A stretch of 38,425 nucleotides of DNA from NCBI RefSeq assembly GCF_015356865.1, contig NZ_JAAFZA010000087.1, forward strand, positions 1 to 38,425. The letters are read 5' to 3'. Below, piece by piece: positions 18,894 to 25,689 of this stretch. Position 1 is the stretch's first letter, and each line of letters starts with the position of its first letter. The translations under genes were made by a program, and so were the position numbers. Under the pieces are notes generated by a model. It saw only the letters and a program-made list of their open reading frames with translations, was not told the DNA's origin and did not search any database. Source of the stretch: Catenulispora pinisilvae (GTDB taxonomy: Bacteria > Actinomycetota > Actinomycetes > Streptomycetales > Catenulisporaceae).

Positions 18894-19243
18894 TGCGAAG
18901 CCTCCTGCAACCACATCGTCCCGCCGGGCGCCACCACGATCGCCGGGACGCGGCGGGGGACGGTGCCGCAGTCCACGTGGACCGGTTCGGCGATGGACCA
19001 GCCGTCGGGGGCCAGGGTGCGGCCGCTGACCGGGGGGTAGACGTGCAGGGCGACGACGTTGCGGTGGCGGGTGGCCCACAGGCACATGCCGAAGTGTTCG
19101 GCGTGCTCGCCGGTGCGGAAGTAGGCGGCGGGGAAGAGGTAGCCGAGGTGGGAGACGGTGTCGGGACGGGCGCGGAAGGCCAGGCGGATCATGTAGTGGG
19201 GTGCTTTGGGGTCCGCCGCGGGGGACATCATTGTATCGGCCAT
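18869..19243 (-). CDS. Small protein of unknown function (up to 124 aa)
   Basis: No family is recognised. The protein is soluble and beta-rich with several aromatic and His residues (HYMIRLAFRAR, HLGYLFPAAYF, HAEHFGMCLWATRHRNVVALHVYPP, PAIVVAPGGTMWLQE), suggesting a compact sandwich domain. It has two cysteines. The start is uncertain: ATG codons at 19243, 19231 and 19228 are all in frame and none has a Shine-Dalgarno; a perfect palindrome covers this region. If translation begins at 19228 the palindrome would lie directly upstream and could be its operator. The gene lies downstream of the GH79 gene on the same strand, 100 bp away. Confidence 0.5.
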   Translation of the reverse strand: MADTMMSPAADPKAPHYMIRLAFRARPDTVSHLGYLFPAAYFRTGEHAEHFGMCLWATRHRNVVALHVYPPVSGRTLAPDGWSIAEPVHVDCGTVPRRVPAIVVAPGGTMWLQEASHRVSEAVG

Positions 19244-19248
19244 ACAAT
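19230..19248. promoter_or_regulatory. Perfect AT-rich palindrome, candidate repressor operator
   Basis: ATTGTATCGGCCATACAAT has perfect 7-bp arms around a 5-bp GC core, a striking AT island in this genome and typical in size of TetR or GntR operators. It overlaps the 5' end of the 124-aa gene. No regulator gene is adjacent. Confidence 0.5.
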
Positions 19249-19287
19249 AAGAGACGGCGGAAGTGGCGAGTCATTACGCGGCTTTGG

Positions 19288-19352
19288 GCCCCTATTTTGG
19301 CGGACCCCTATTTTTGCGGACCCGTGTTTCTGCGGACCCGTCCTTACTGCTG
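19288..19352. repeat. 16-bp tandem repeat containing the GH79 stop codon
   Basis: Four imperfect units (19288-19304, 19305-19320, 19321-19336, 19337-19352) such as CCCCTATTTTTGCGGA. The unit nearest the gene contains its TAA stop (19344-19346 on the minus strand); the others extend downstream. Confidence 0.75.
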
Positions 19353-21299
19353 CTCGGTCCAGTTCTCGCTGGTGCTCCCGTTGCAGGTGTAGATCTCAGC
19401 GTCCGCATAGTTGGCCGTCGAGGCCCCGTACACGCTCAGACACTTGCCGGACTGCGCGCCGACGATCGTGCCCGCCGAACCGGCCCCCGAGCTCACCGTC
19501 CACCGCTGGTTCGCGGCGCCGTCGCAGGTGTTGACGCCGACGTACGACCGATCGGCGGTCGCGCTTCCCTGTACCTCCAGGCACAGCCCGCTGAACGCGC
19601 CGGTGATGGTGCCGTCGGCTTTGACCAGCCAGTGTTCGGCCGCGCTGCTGTTGCAGGTGTAGATGTCCGAGATGGTGCCCGGCGCGGTCGAGCCGCCGGT
19701 GACGGACAGGCACTTGCCGGACGCGCTGCCGACGAACGTCGTCGGGGGCTGGCCGGACGGGGCGTTGAAGGTGATCAGTGCAGCGTCGCCGGCCGGTACG
19801 GAGGCGGAGAAGGTGTTCGAGCCGACGCTATACGTGGTCGCCGTCGGTGCGGGCAGGGTCCCGTCGGACTGGACCGTCTGGCCGCCGAGCGTGATCCCGC
19901 TCTGGGTGCTCAGGCTGGCGCCCGAGAGGTCGAAGCGGGACGCGGAACCGAACGTCTGCGGCAGGTTCAGCTGCACGGTGGTCGCGCCGTTGGAGGCCGG
20001 ATCCGCCACGTTGTCCAGCACCACGGTCACGGAGTTGTCGGCGTGCCGGACGGCGTAGGCGCGGACGGTGGCCGAAGCCGGGTCGTCGACCTGGAGGAAG
20101 GTGCCGGTCCCGACGGCGTGCACAGCGGCCAGGCCGTAGTACTCCGGCTGCGCGGCCAGGTTGCCGGCGGCTTGGTCGGCGGCGGTCGGTGCGCACAGCG
20201 GTGTGTAGTAGGGGAAGGACGACGAGCCGTAGCACTGGGTCACAGTGCCGTGCATGTAGTATCCGGCCGCGCCTTCCTGGGCGAAGTTCAGCTCCTCGTC
20301 GACCGCCCACAGTGCCGATGCGTAGACGTCTGATACGCCCTGCACCCCGCTGCACACCACCGAGTTGCCCTCGTCGACCACCGCGGGCAGCGACAGCCGC
20401 TTCGCGACCGAGACCGCGCTGTCGGCGGCCGAAGTCTCGTTCGAATGGGTCCCGGAAGACAGCAGGTCGGCGATGCTCGGGGCCGGGTTCGGGCTGCCGC
20501 AGTTCGACAGCGGGTAGTGGTGGCTGGTCAGCTCGCTGATTTGCGGCGTCGCCATCGAGGCCTGGTCGTTGACGAAGGCGGTCTGCAACGCGCCGGTCGG
20601 GGAGGTCGCGGCGTCGCTGCCCTCGATGGGTATGCCGGGCACCGCGGCGGTGATCGCGTGGACGTAGGCGTGGAAGTCGGTGACGTACTGCGCGCTGTTG
20701 CCGTTGTACTGCGGATAGAGGTTGGGCTCGTTGCCGATCTCGATGTCCTGCAACGATGATCCGAGAGCGGCCGCGGCGTGCGAGGCTTCGTCGGCGGCCC
20801 GGGCCGGGTCGTACTGCTTCATGGTGACCCCGAGGATCACCTTCCAGCCGCTGGCGGTGGCCAGGTTAGCGAGCGCCGTCAGGTCGGCGGGGGTGATCGT
20901 GGCGTCGGCCCAGGACGGCTGCGGTTCGTCGCTGGAGGTCCAGAACGTCTTGTCGACCTGGTTGCCGCCGATCCGGATGACCGAGGTTCCCAGGGTCTTG
21001 AGGTACTGGAACTGGTTGCCCTGTCCGAAGCCAGGCAGGGAGAGGAAGGACGCTTCGTAGGACAGGCCGACGTCGCTGTTGGCGAGCGAGGTGCCGGTGG
21101 TGGCGGCCGAGACGCTGATGGTCGCGGTGGTGTCCGCGGCGGCCGCGGCGGCGGGCGGGGCCTGAGCGACGAGCGCCGCGGGGATCGCGGCCGCGACGGC
21201 CATGAGCGCCGCGGCCGCGACGATCGACGTACGGCGGGTGATTCCGCCGGGCATCGACGTACGGCGGGTGGTACCGCCGGGTTCGGACGCGTGCCGCAT
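19344..21299 (-). CDS. Secreted GH79-like glycosidase with ricin-type lectin domain
   Basis: A 651-aa exported enzyme. The start ATG is fixed by AGGAGG 6 nt upstream. Residues 1-45 are an export signal with two RR motifs (TTRRTSMPGG and ITRRTSIV) before an Ala-rich hydrophobic stretch, possibly Tat. Residues about 55-520 resemble a GH79 (beta-glucuronidase/heparanase type) TIM barrel plus beta-sandwich: IRIGGNQVD, DIEIGNEPNLY (Glu of NEP as acid/base), ELTSHHYPLSNC, and VVDEGNSVV (nucleophile Glu), then FSASVPAGDAALITF. The last 130 residues form a CBM13/ricin B trefoil with SGKCLSVTGGS, SGLCLEVQGS and SGKCLSVYGAS repeats. It probably trims glucuronate- or related sugar-bearing polymers outside the cell; substrate is inferred only. 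Confidence 0.85.
   Translation of the reverse strand: MRHASEPGGTTRRTSMPGGITRRTSIVAAAALMAVAAAIPAALVAQAPPAAAAAADTTATISVSAATTGTSLANSDVGLSYEASFLSLPGFGQGNQFQYLKTLGTSVIRIGGNQVDKTFWTSSDEPQPSWADATITPADLTALANLATASGWKVILGVTMKQYDPARAADEASHAAAALGSSLQDIEIGNEPNLYPQYNGNSAQYVTDFHAYVHAITAAVPGIPIEGSDAATSPTGALQTAFVNDQASMATPQISELTSHHYPLSNCGSPNPAPSIADLLSSGTHSNETSAADSAVSVAKRLSLPAVVDEGNSVVCSGVQGVSDVYASALWAVDEELNFAQEGAAGYYMHGTVTQCYGSSSFPYYTPLCAPTAADQAAGNLAAQPEYYGLAAVHAVGTGTFLQVDDPASATVRAYAVRHADNSVTVVLDNVADPASNGATTVQLNLPQTFGSASRFDLSGASLSTQSGITLGGQTVQSDGTLPAPTATTYSVGSNTFSASVPAGDAALITFNAPSGQPPTTFVGSASGKCLSVTGGSTAPGTISDIYTCNSSAAEHWLVKADGTITGAFSGLCLEVQGSATADRSYVGVNTCDGAANQRWTVSSGAGSAGTIVGAQSGKCLSVYGASTANYADAEIYTCNGSTSENWTEQQ
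21223..21282. repeat. 30-bp direct repeat duplicating the RR motif of the GH79 signal peptide
   Basis: Two 30-bp copies (21223-21252 and 21253-21282) differ at only a few bases and encode PGG-x-TRRTS twice near the N-terminus of the export signal. Confidence 0.85.
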
Positions 21300-21421
21300 G
21301 GGGGGCCTCCTGGCGGGAAGGAGTTCACGTATATGAACACCGACTGCATGGGTGAACGGCGCTGATGCTAGATGCCAGGAAACCCGACGTCCACGGATTC
21401 TTGTTGCGCAACTTCGGGCCT

Positions 21422-22879
21422 TTAGATCGCCGAGCTCAGGGCCCTTACCGCCGCCGCGAGCGGGTCCCGGAAATCGGTCGAGTACGAGCGTCGGGTCCAC
21501 TGCGCTGTCCGCGTCCGCCGGGGCAGCACCGCGTGCAGATCGCTCAGCATGGCGTCGATGGCGCCGAGCGAGTAGGGGAGGACGACGGTGCCGCTGGCGT
21601 GCTTGCCGTGGGTTCGTGCCTTGCGGGCTGCCAGGTCTGAGGAGATCGTTGCTCGCTGGTCCGAGGGTGAGGGCAGGTTAAGGGTGCCGGCCAGGTGCGC
21701 CGCGATCCAGATCGCGCCGACTTCGGCACTCAGGGAGCTGATGAGGGACGCGTTGTAGCCGGCGAAGGTGAGGTTGGGGACCGAGATCGGCAGGGTGTTG
21801 CGAAACAGCTCGAACTCGCCGTCCGCGTTCTGCACGGTGAGCGACGGATCGAGGAACGGCACGCTCTGTTCGAAGCCGGTGGCGGCGACGATCAGGTCGG
21901 CGCGCAGGATGGTGCCGTCGTCCAGCACGGCTTCCGGTATGCCGGTGCCCGTGCCGGTGCCGGTGCCGGTGCTGTTATCGGTGCGTGCGCCCCGCAGTTC
22001 GGCGATGGAGCAGTCGCGGCGGACCGCGATCTCACCGGCCCGCACCATGTCGAAGAAGCCGTCGGTGGCCAGGCTCGCGGTGCCGGCCACGATGTCGTCG
22101 AAGCGGCCGGGCGGGACCAGGCCCAGGTCGGTCAGACCCTGCTGTTTGACGGTCGCGCGGCTCAGGACCCTGAAGACCGGTCCGAAGCGGCGCGGATGGG
22201 CGAACAACCGTTCGCCGAGGCGGGTGATCGCCACATCCTCGAAGTGCTTGCCCAGCAGGACTTTCGAGCCCTTCCACATCAACCGGCGCGGCACCACGAT
22301 CACCGACGCCGCGACCGCCGACAGGGCCATCGCGGTGTCACACGCCGACTTGCCGTAGCCGACCACCACGACGTACTTGTCGCGGGCGTCGTCCAGGGTG
22401 AGTTGCTGCGACGGGGCTTTGATGACGCCACCGGCCTCGGCGTGCCCGGCTCGGCCGGGCCAGCCGGGCACCAGCGGTCGTGAGAAGACGCCGTTGGCGA
22501 CCACCAGATGCGCGGCCTGGAAGCGTTCGCCGGAGTCCAGGTGCAGCTCCCAGCCCTCGGGCGTGGGCTCGGCCCGACTGACGCCGGTGCCCAGGCGCAG
22601 GCTCGCGCTGAAGCCGAAGCGGTCGACGTAGCCGCGCAGGTAGGAGTGCCACTGCTCGGCGCTCGGGTAGTCGGGCCAGGAGGCGGGGGCGGGGTGGTCC
22701 GAGTACTCGTAGGTCATCCGGGTGTTCTGGGTGGTCAGGCCCGGGTAGTGGCGGGTGGGGCTCCACACGCCGCCGAGGTCCGGTTCGGTGTCGAAGGTCG
22801 TGACGTCGTGGCCCACGGTGGTGAGGACCTTGGTCGCGGCCAGGCCGGCGATGCCTGCTCCGATGACGGCGATCTGCAT
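21422..22879 (-). CDS. FAD-dependent monooxygenase (flavin-containing monooxygenase type)
   Basis: A 485-aa class B flavoprotein monooxygenase that would use NADPH and O2 to oxygenate a small molecule. Residues 5-13 hold the FAD-binding GAGIAG; GGVWSPTRHYPGLTTQNTRMTYEYSD (about 36-61) is the substrate/FAD segment; VVVGYGKSACDTA (about 176-188) is the NADPH site (GxGxSA); VVANGVFSRPLVPGWPG is the region of the FMO fingerprint, here lacking the consensus histidine; ATGFEQSVPFL near 330 is the ATG motif. A TG-dipeptide run (about 305-315) encoded by a hexanucleotide repeat is inserted before it. No signal peptide or TM helix. It lies downstream of marR on the same strand but a hairpin-forming gap separates them. 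No Shine-Dalgarno is evident. Confidence 0.87.
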   Translation of the reverse strand: MQIAVIGAGIAGLAATKVLTTVGHDVTTFDTEPDLGGVWSPTRHYPGLTTQNTRMTYEYSDHPAPASWPDYPSAEQWHSYLRGYVDRFGFSASLRLGTGVSRAEPTPEGWELHLDSGERFQAAHLVVANGVFSRPLVPGWPGRAGHAEAGGVIKAPSQQLTLDDARDKYVVVVGYGKSACDTAMALSAVAASVIVVPRRLMWKGSKVLLGKHFEDVAITRLGERLFAHPRRFGPVFRVLSRATVKQQGLTDLGLVPPGRFDDIVAGTASLATDGFFDMVRAGEIAVRRDCSIAELRGARTDNSTGTGTGTGTGIPEAVLDDGTILRADLIVAATGFEQSVPFLDPSLTVQNADGEFELFRNTLPISVPNLTFAGYNASLISSLSAEVGAIWIAAHLAGTLNLPSPSDQRATISSDLAARKARTHGKHASGTVVLPYSLGAIDAMLSDLHAVLPRRTRTAQWTRRSYSTDFRDPLAAAVRALSSAI

Positions 22880-22911
22880 GCGGAGAGTTTCACAGAATGC
22901 TGATGGTGTGG

Positions 22912-22951
22912 CCAGGTGTCAGCTATCAGGCGCCTGACACCTGACACCTGG
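22912..22951. promoter_or_regulatory. Nested inverted repeats between marR and the monooxygenase gene
   Basis: CCAGGTGTCAG (22912-22922) and CTGACACCTGG (22941-22951) form perfect 11-bp arms; the loop contains the 12-bp palindrome TCAGGCGCCTGA (22926-22937), and CTGACAC is repeated at 22934. It could terminate marR transcription or be the operator of the monooxygenase gene, whose start is 33 bp away. Confidence 0.5.
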
Positions 22952-22998
22952 CGCTGGGGCCCCGATGCCGTGCTCTAACTCATGGCCTTCGCTCGTCC

Positions 22999-23439
22999 TC
23001 ATTCATCCAGCACCCGTCCGAGCAACTCGAGAAGCTGCCGCCGCTCCTCGTCCGCCAGCGGTGCCAGTAGCTCCGCGTTCACCCGCTCGGCCTCCTTCAG
23101 GCAGCGGTTGAGCGCGGCCGTGCCCTGCGGCGTCACCCGGATCACGTTCTTGCGCCGGTCGCGCGGGTCGGGGTCGCGGACCACGTGGCCGAGGTGTTCC
23201 AGGTGGTTGATCAGCAGCACCATGTCCTTGGCGTCGATCGCCAGGCGCCGTACCAGGTCGGCCTGCGCCAGCGGCGCGTCTTGGGCGGCGGCGGCCAGTA
23301 CCGCGAGGTGGGCGAGGTTCAGGTCCTCCGCGGCGATGGCCTGGACGATGTGGGCTCGGCCGCGGGCGGCGACGCGGCCGCTGAGCCAGCTCGGGAGGGC
23401 CTGGATGCGGTCGAGGGGGCGTGGCTGGGGACGGGCCAT
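22999..23439 (-). CDS. MarR-family transcriptional regulator
   Basis: A 146-aa winged-helix repressor. The MarR core is clear: helices around NLAHLAVLAAAAQDAPLAQADLVRRLAIDAKDMVLLINHLEHLGHVVRDPDPRDRRKNVIRVTPQG (about residues 40-108), with recognition helix near DAKDMVLLINHLE and the wing RDPDPRDRRKNVIRVT, plus dimerisation helices at both ends. There is no redox Cys in the recognition region; the single Cys lies in the C-terminal helix. It is divergent from the quinone-oxidoreductase-like gene, and the intergenic region contains two near-identical palindromes that overlap both promoters, so it most likely represses that gene and itself, released by a phenolic or quinone-like ligand. Confidence 0.9.
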   Translation of the reverse strand: MARPQPRPLDRIQALPSWLSGRVAARGRAHIVQAIAAEDLNLAHLAVLAAAAQDAPLAQADLVRRLAIDAKDMVLLINHLEHLGHVVRDPDPRDRRKNVIRVTPQGTAALNRCLKEAERVNAELLAPLADEERRQLLELLGRVLDE

Positions 23440-23446
23440 GGTGGGC

Positions 23447-23476
23447 AGTCTAGCGTCAGTTCATTGGACATCCCAA
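23447..23476 (-). promoter_or_regulatory. Candidate leaderless marR promoter
   Basis: On the minus strand TTGGGA (23471-23476), 18 bp, TAGACT (23447-23452), then 7 nt to the ATG at 23439. No Shine-Dalgarno. The -35 lies within operator 1, which explains autoregulation. Confidence 0.5.
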
Positions 23477-23479
23477 TGA
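23461..23479. promoter_or_regulatory. MarR operator 1
   Basis: TCATTGGACATCCCAATGA, 7-bp perfect arms. It overlaps the -35 regions of both divergent promoters. Confidence 0.75.
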
Positions 23480-23493
23480 AGTGTGGCTACAGT
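23464..23493 (+). promoter_or_regulatory. Candidate promoter of the quinone-oxidoreductase-like gene
   Basis: TTGGAC (23464-23469), 18 bp, TACAGT (23488-23493). The predicted transcription start, near 23500, lies at the edge of operator 2. Confidence 0.5.
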
Positions 23494-23498
23494 AAAAG

Positions 23499-23517
23499 TC
23501 ATTGGAAATCCCAATGA
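23499..23517. promoter_or_regulatory. MarR operator 2
   Basis: TCATTGGAAATCCCAATGA differs from operator 1 at one central base. Centre-to-centre spacing is 38 bp. It covers the predicted transcription start of the rightward gene. Confidence 0.75.
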
Positions 23518-23537
23518 GTTTGCGGGGAGGGGTGGCT

Positions 23538-24482
23538 ATGCGTCGCGTCAGGTATGAGGTCGGTGGCGGCCCGGAGGTGCTGTTCCTCGAAGAGGTCCCG
23601 GTTCCGGAGCCGGGGCCCGGTGAGCTGCTGGTGCGCGCCGAGGCGATCGGGGTCACGCTGCCCATGGTGCGCAAGGTGCGCGAGGGCGATGCGCCGGTGC
23701 CGCTCGGTGGCGAGGTGGCCGGGACGGTCGTCGGTGTGGGCGAAGGGGTGGGCGAAGGCGTCCAGGGCGCCGAAGGCTTCGCGCCGGGCGATCGCGTCAC
23801 CGGCCTGTGCTTCGGCCACGGCTACGCCGACCTGGCGATCGTCCACCAGGCGATGGCCTCCCGCATCCCCGACGACGTGAGCGCGGTCCAGGCTGTGGCG
23901 CTGGTCCGCAGCGGGCTGGTCGCGCGCGGCGTCTACGAGGCGGCATCGGCCGGCAAGGGCGATTCGGTGCTGGTGACGGCCGCGGCCAGTGCGATCGGTT
24001 CGCTCCTCGTGCAATACGCCAAAGCACGCGGCGCTGAGCGCGTGGTCGCAGCCGTCAGCAGTGCGCACAAGGCCGACTTCCTCAGGGAAGCAGGCGCGGA
24101 CGAAGTCGTGCTCTACGACGCCCAGTCCTGGGGCGAGCCGGTGGACGTCGTCCTGGACGGCGTCGGCGGCGATCTCCTCGCCCCCGCGGTCCGCGCCCTG
24201 CGCCCAGCCGGCCGCCTGGTCGCCTTCAGTTCCGGCGGCGGCATGATCGACGCCTATGAACTGCTGGCTCGCGGGGCCTCGGCGATCGGCTTCCAGATGG
24301 CGGCCATCGCCCGCGGCAAGCCCGAGCTCTATGCCCGCTGGCGCGACGAGCTCTGGGCCGACTACCGGTCCGGCACCCTCCGCCCCCGCATCCATGCACA
24401 GCTCCCGCTCGCCGAGGCGGCCCGCGCGCACCAGATCATCGAGTCCCGCAGCAATCTGGGCAAGGTCGTTCTGGTTCCCTGA
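23538..24482 (+). CDS. Zinc-free MDR reductase, quinone-oxidoreductase type
   Basis: A 314-aa medium-chain dehydrogenase/reductase that probably reduces a quinone or enone with NADPH. The N-terminal GroES-like domain (1-120: VPVPEPGPGELLVRAEAIGV, GGEVAGTVVGVG, GDRVTGL) lacks the Cys/His zinc ligands of alcohol dehydrogenases. The Rossmann fold (about 120-255) contains VLVTAAASAIGSLLVQYAKARGA; the usual AAGGVG turn reads AAASAIG. The C-terminal KVVLVP end is typical. The ATG is selected because GGGGAGGGG lies 6 nt upstream; an upstream TTG would fall inside operator 2. It is divergent from marR, which probably represses it. Confidence 0.87.
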   Translation: MRRVRYEVGGGPEVLFLEEVPVPEPGPGELLVRAEAIGVTLPMVRKVREGDAPVPLGGEVAGTVVGVGEGVGEGVQGAEGFAPGDRVTGLCFGHGYADLAIVHQAMASRIPDDVSAVQAVALVRSGLVARGVYEAASAGKGDSVLVTAAASAIGSLLVQYAKARGAERVVAAVSSAHKADFLREAGADEVVLYDAQSWGEPVDVVLDGVGGDLLAPAVRALRPAGRLVAFSSGGGMIDAYELLARGASAIGFQMAAIARGKPELYARWRDELWADYRSGTLRPRIHAQLPLAEAARAHQIIESRSNLGKVVLVP

Positions 24483-24598
24483 CGACCGATCTCGGACGCA
24501 GCATGCTTCGCCCCAGCCCTCGCCGTCGCCGCCGCCGCCGCGCACCGGACGGCACCGGGCACCGGACCACCGGCTATCGTGGGTCCCGCCCCAACCAT

Positions 24599-24616
24599 AC
24601 TGAGCAGTAGCTCAGT
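24599..24616. promoter_or_regulatory. Palindrome just upstream of the NTF2-like gene
   Basis: ACTGAGCAGTAGCTCAGT has perfect 7-bp arms and a 4-nt loop, ending 20 bp before the start codon and 8 bp before its ribosome binding site. It looks like a TetR-type operator or a small 5' hairpin. Confidence 0.45.
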
Positions 24617-24636
24617 CGGCCCCGATCAGGAGTCCG

Positions 24637-25029
24637 ATGCACCCGTTCCGGCAAGCGGTGGAAGCGCGCGACACGGCCGCGATCGAGGCGATGCTCGCCG
24701 ACGACGTCGTGTTCACCAGCCCCGTAGCGTTCAAGCCCTACCCCGGCAAAGTGATCACCGCGGCGATCCTGCGCGGCGTCCTGCGGGTCTTCGAGGACTT
24801 CCGCTACGTTCGCGAGATCGCGGGCGCGGACGGCCGCGACCACGCCCTGGTCTTCACCGCGACCGTGCACGGCAAGCAGGTCACCGGCTGCGACTTCCTG
24901 CACTTCGACGACGACGGCCTGATCGACGACTTCATGGTCATGGTCCGCCCGCTGTCCGGAGCCCAGGCGCTCGCCGAGGCCATGGGCGCCGAGTTCGAGC
25001 AGATCAGCCAGGAGGCGATGAACGGCTGA
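24637..25029 (+). CDS. NTF2-like/SnoaL-fold protein (130 aa)
   Basis: A one-domain alpha+beta cone of the NTF2/SnoaL superfamily: HPFRQAVEARDTAAIEAMLADDVVFTSPV (helix pair and first strand), a helical ILRGVLRVFEDFRYVREI segment, and three long strands (HALVFTATVHGKQVTGCDFLHFDDDGLIDDFMVMVRPL). This fold serves as ketosteroid isomerase, polyketide cyclase, dehydratase or simply ligand-binding protein; Asp and His residues line the pocket, but no specific catalytic set is recognised. ATG is supported by AGGAG 5 nt before it. It lies 154 bp downstream of the oxidoreductase gene, has its own palindrome upstream and converges on a second NTF2-fold gene. Confidence 0.8.
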   Translation: MHPFRQAVEARDTAAIEAMLADDVVFTSPVAFKPYPGKVITAAILRGVLRVFEDFRYVREIAGADGRDHALVFTATVHGKQVTGCDFLHFDDDGLIDDFMVMVRPLSGAQALAEAMGAEFEQISQEAMNG

Positions 25030-25062
25030 GGTCGTGAGCAGGGTTCACTACCGGCGGCGCGG

Positions 25063-25578
25063 TCATGGTGCTGGTGCCGGTGCCGGTGCCGGTGCCGGTG
25101 CCGGTGTCGGTTCCGGAGCCGGTGTCGGTTCCGGTGTCGATGCCGGCTGTAGGATCCCCGGATCGCCCTCGGCCCACGTGCTGATCAACACCCGGCCCGC
25201 GATGAGCCACCGGCCCTCGACCCGGCGCAGCTCGTCCTCGTAGCGGCCGGCGGCCAGGAACCGCTTGCCGTCCTTGAGATGTTGCGCCAGGTAGTAGCAG
25301 GTGTGCCGGGCGGTATCGCCGTCGAGGACGACCACATGGTTGGTCATCACGTGCTGGGTGCCGTCGAGGTGGTCGATGGTCGGCCGGATCCGGCCGGCGA
25401 TCTGCCCCGGCCCGACGCGGCGCTCGCCGCCGGCCAGGTACTCCCACACGGCGTCCGGAGTGAACAAGGACTCGAACATAGGCCAGTCCCGGGTGTCGAG
25501 CGCTGTCGCGTAGGCGACGGCGGTGTCGACGATCGCCAGGCGGTCGGCCAGGGCCGGGGTATCGGCGGGTACGGTCAT
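25063..25578 (-). CDS. SnoaL-like NTF2-fold protein with Pro-Ala tail (171 aa)
   Basis: A SnoaL-4-like domain occupies residues about 8-140: LADRLAIVDTAVAYATALDTRDWPMFESLFTPDAVWEY, then GPGQIAGRIRPTIDHLDGTQHVMTNHVVVLDGDTARHTCYYLAQH and RRVEGRWLIAGRVLISTWAEGD. This architecture is shared by bile-acid dehydratase BaiE, scytalone dehydratase and aromatic dioxygenase small subunits; a Tyr/Asp/His active site is plausible (Asp and His of IDHLDGTQH). The last 25 residues are a Pro-Ala-Glu-Thr tail encoded by a hexanucleotide repeat, unlikely to be structured. The ATG follows AGGAG at 6 nt; the frame stays open upstream but without homology. The gene is convergent with the other NTF2-like gene, 33 bp away. 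Confidence 0.82.
   Translation of the reverse strand: MTVPADTPALADRLAIVDTAVAYATALDTRDWPMFESLFTPDAVWEYLAGGERRVGPGQIAGRIRPTIDHLDGTQHVMTNHVVVLDGDTARHTCYYLAQHLKDGKRFLAAGRYEDELRRVEGRWLIAGRVLISTWAEGDPGILQPASTPEPTPAPEPTPAPAPAPAPAPAP
25067..25145. repeat. Hexanucleotide repeat encoding the Pro-Ala tail
   Basis: About thirteen consecutive GGTGCC-type hexamers, perfect in the middle and diverging to GGTGTCGGTTCC to the right, encode the C-terminal Pro-Ala tail right up to the stop codon. Confidence 0.9.
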
Positions 25579-25654
25579 GTCGGCTCCTCGGCGGTAGGCG
25601 AGGCGACCACGATATCCAGCGCGGCTCTGGGCGGCATTTCGACGCCCCTCATGA

Positions 25655-25683
25655 CCTCGACCTCCGTATGACCTCCGTATGAT
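25655..25683 (+). promoter_or_regulatory. Candidate leaderless promoter of the HAD gene
   Basis: TATGAT (25678-25683) ends 6 nt before the ATG at 25690 and no Shine-Dalgarno exists. It lies in an 11-bp direct duplication ACCTCCGTATG (25660-25670, 25671-25681), which created a second TATGA copy. The -35 (CTCGAC, 16 bp away) is weak. Confidence 0.45.
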
Positions 25684-25689
25684 CACTGC

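Noticed and set aside
21300-21500. Longer N-terminus for the GH79 protein
   Set aside because: The extra residues have no homology and precede the signal peptide; AGGAGG points to the ATG at 21299.
23502-23537. TTG start giving a 12-residue longer oxidoreductase
   Set aside because: It begins inside operator 2 and lacks a ribosome binding site, whereas the ATG at 23538 has GGGGAGGGG.
23538-24482. Zinc-containing alcohol dehydrogenase
   Set aside because: The catalytic and structural zinc ligands are missing; it belongs to the quinone-oxidoreductase branch.
25067-25145. Phase-variable switch in the NTF2-fold gene
   Set aside because: The repeat unit is six bases, so slippage changes the tail length without a frameshift and would not turn the gene off.
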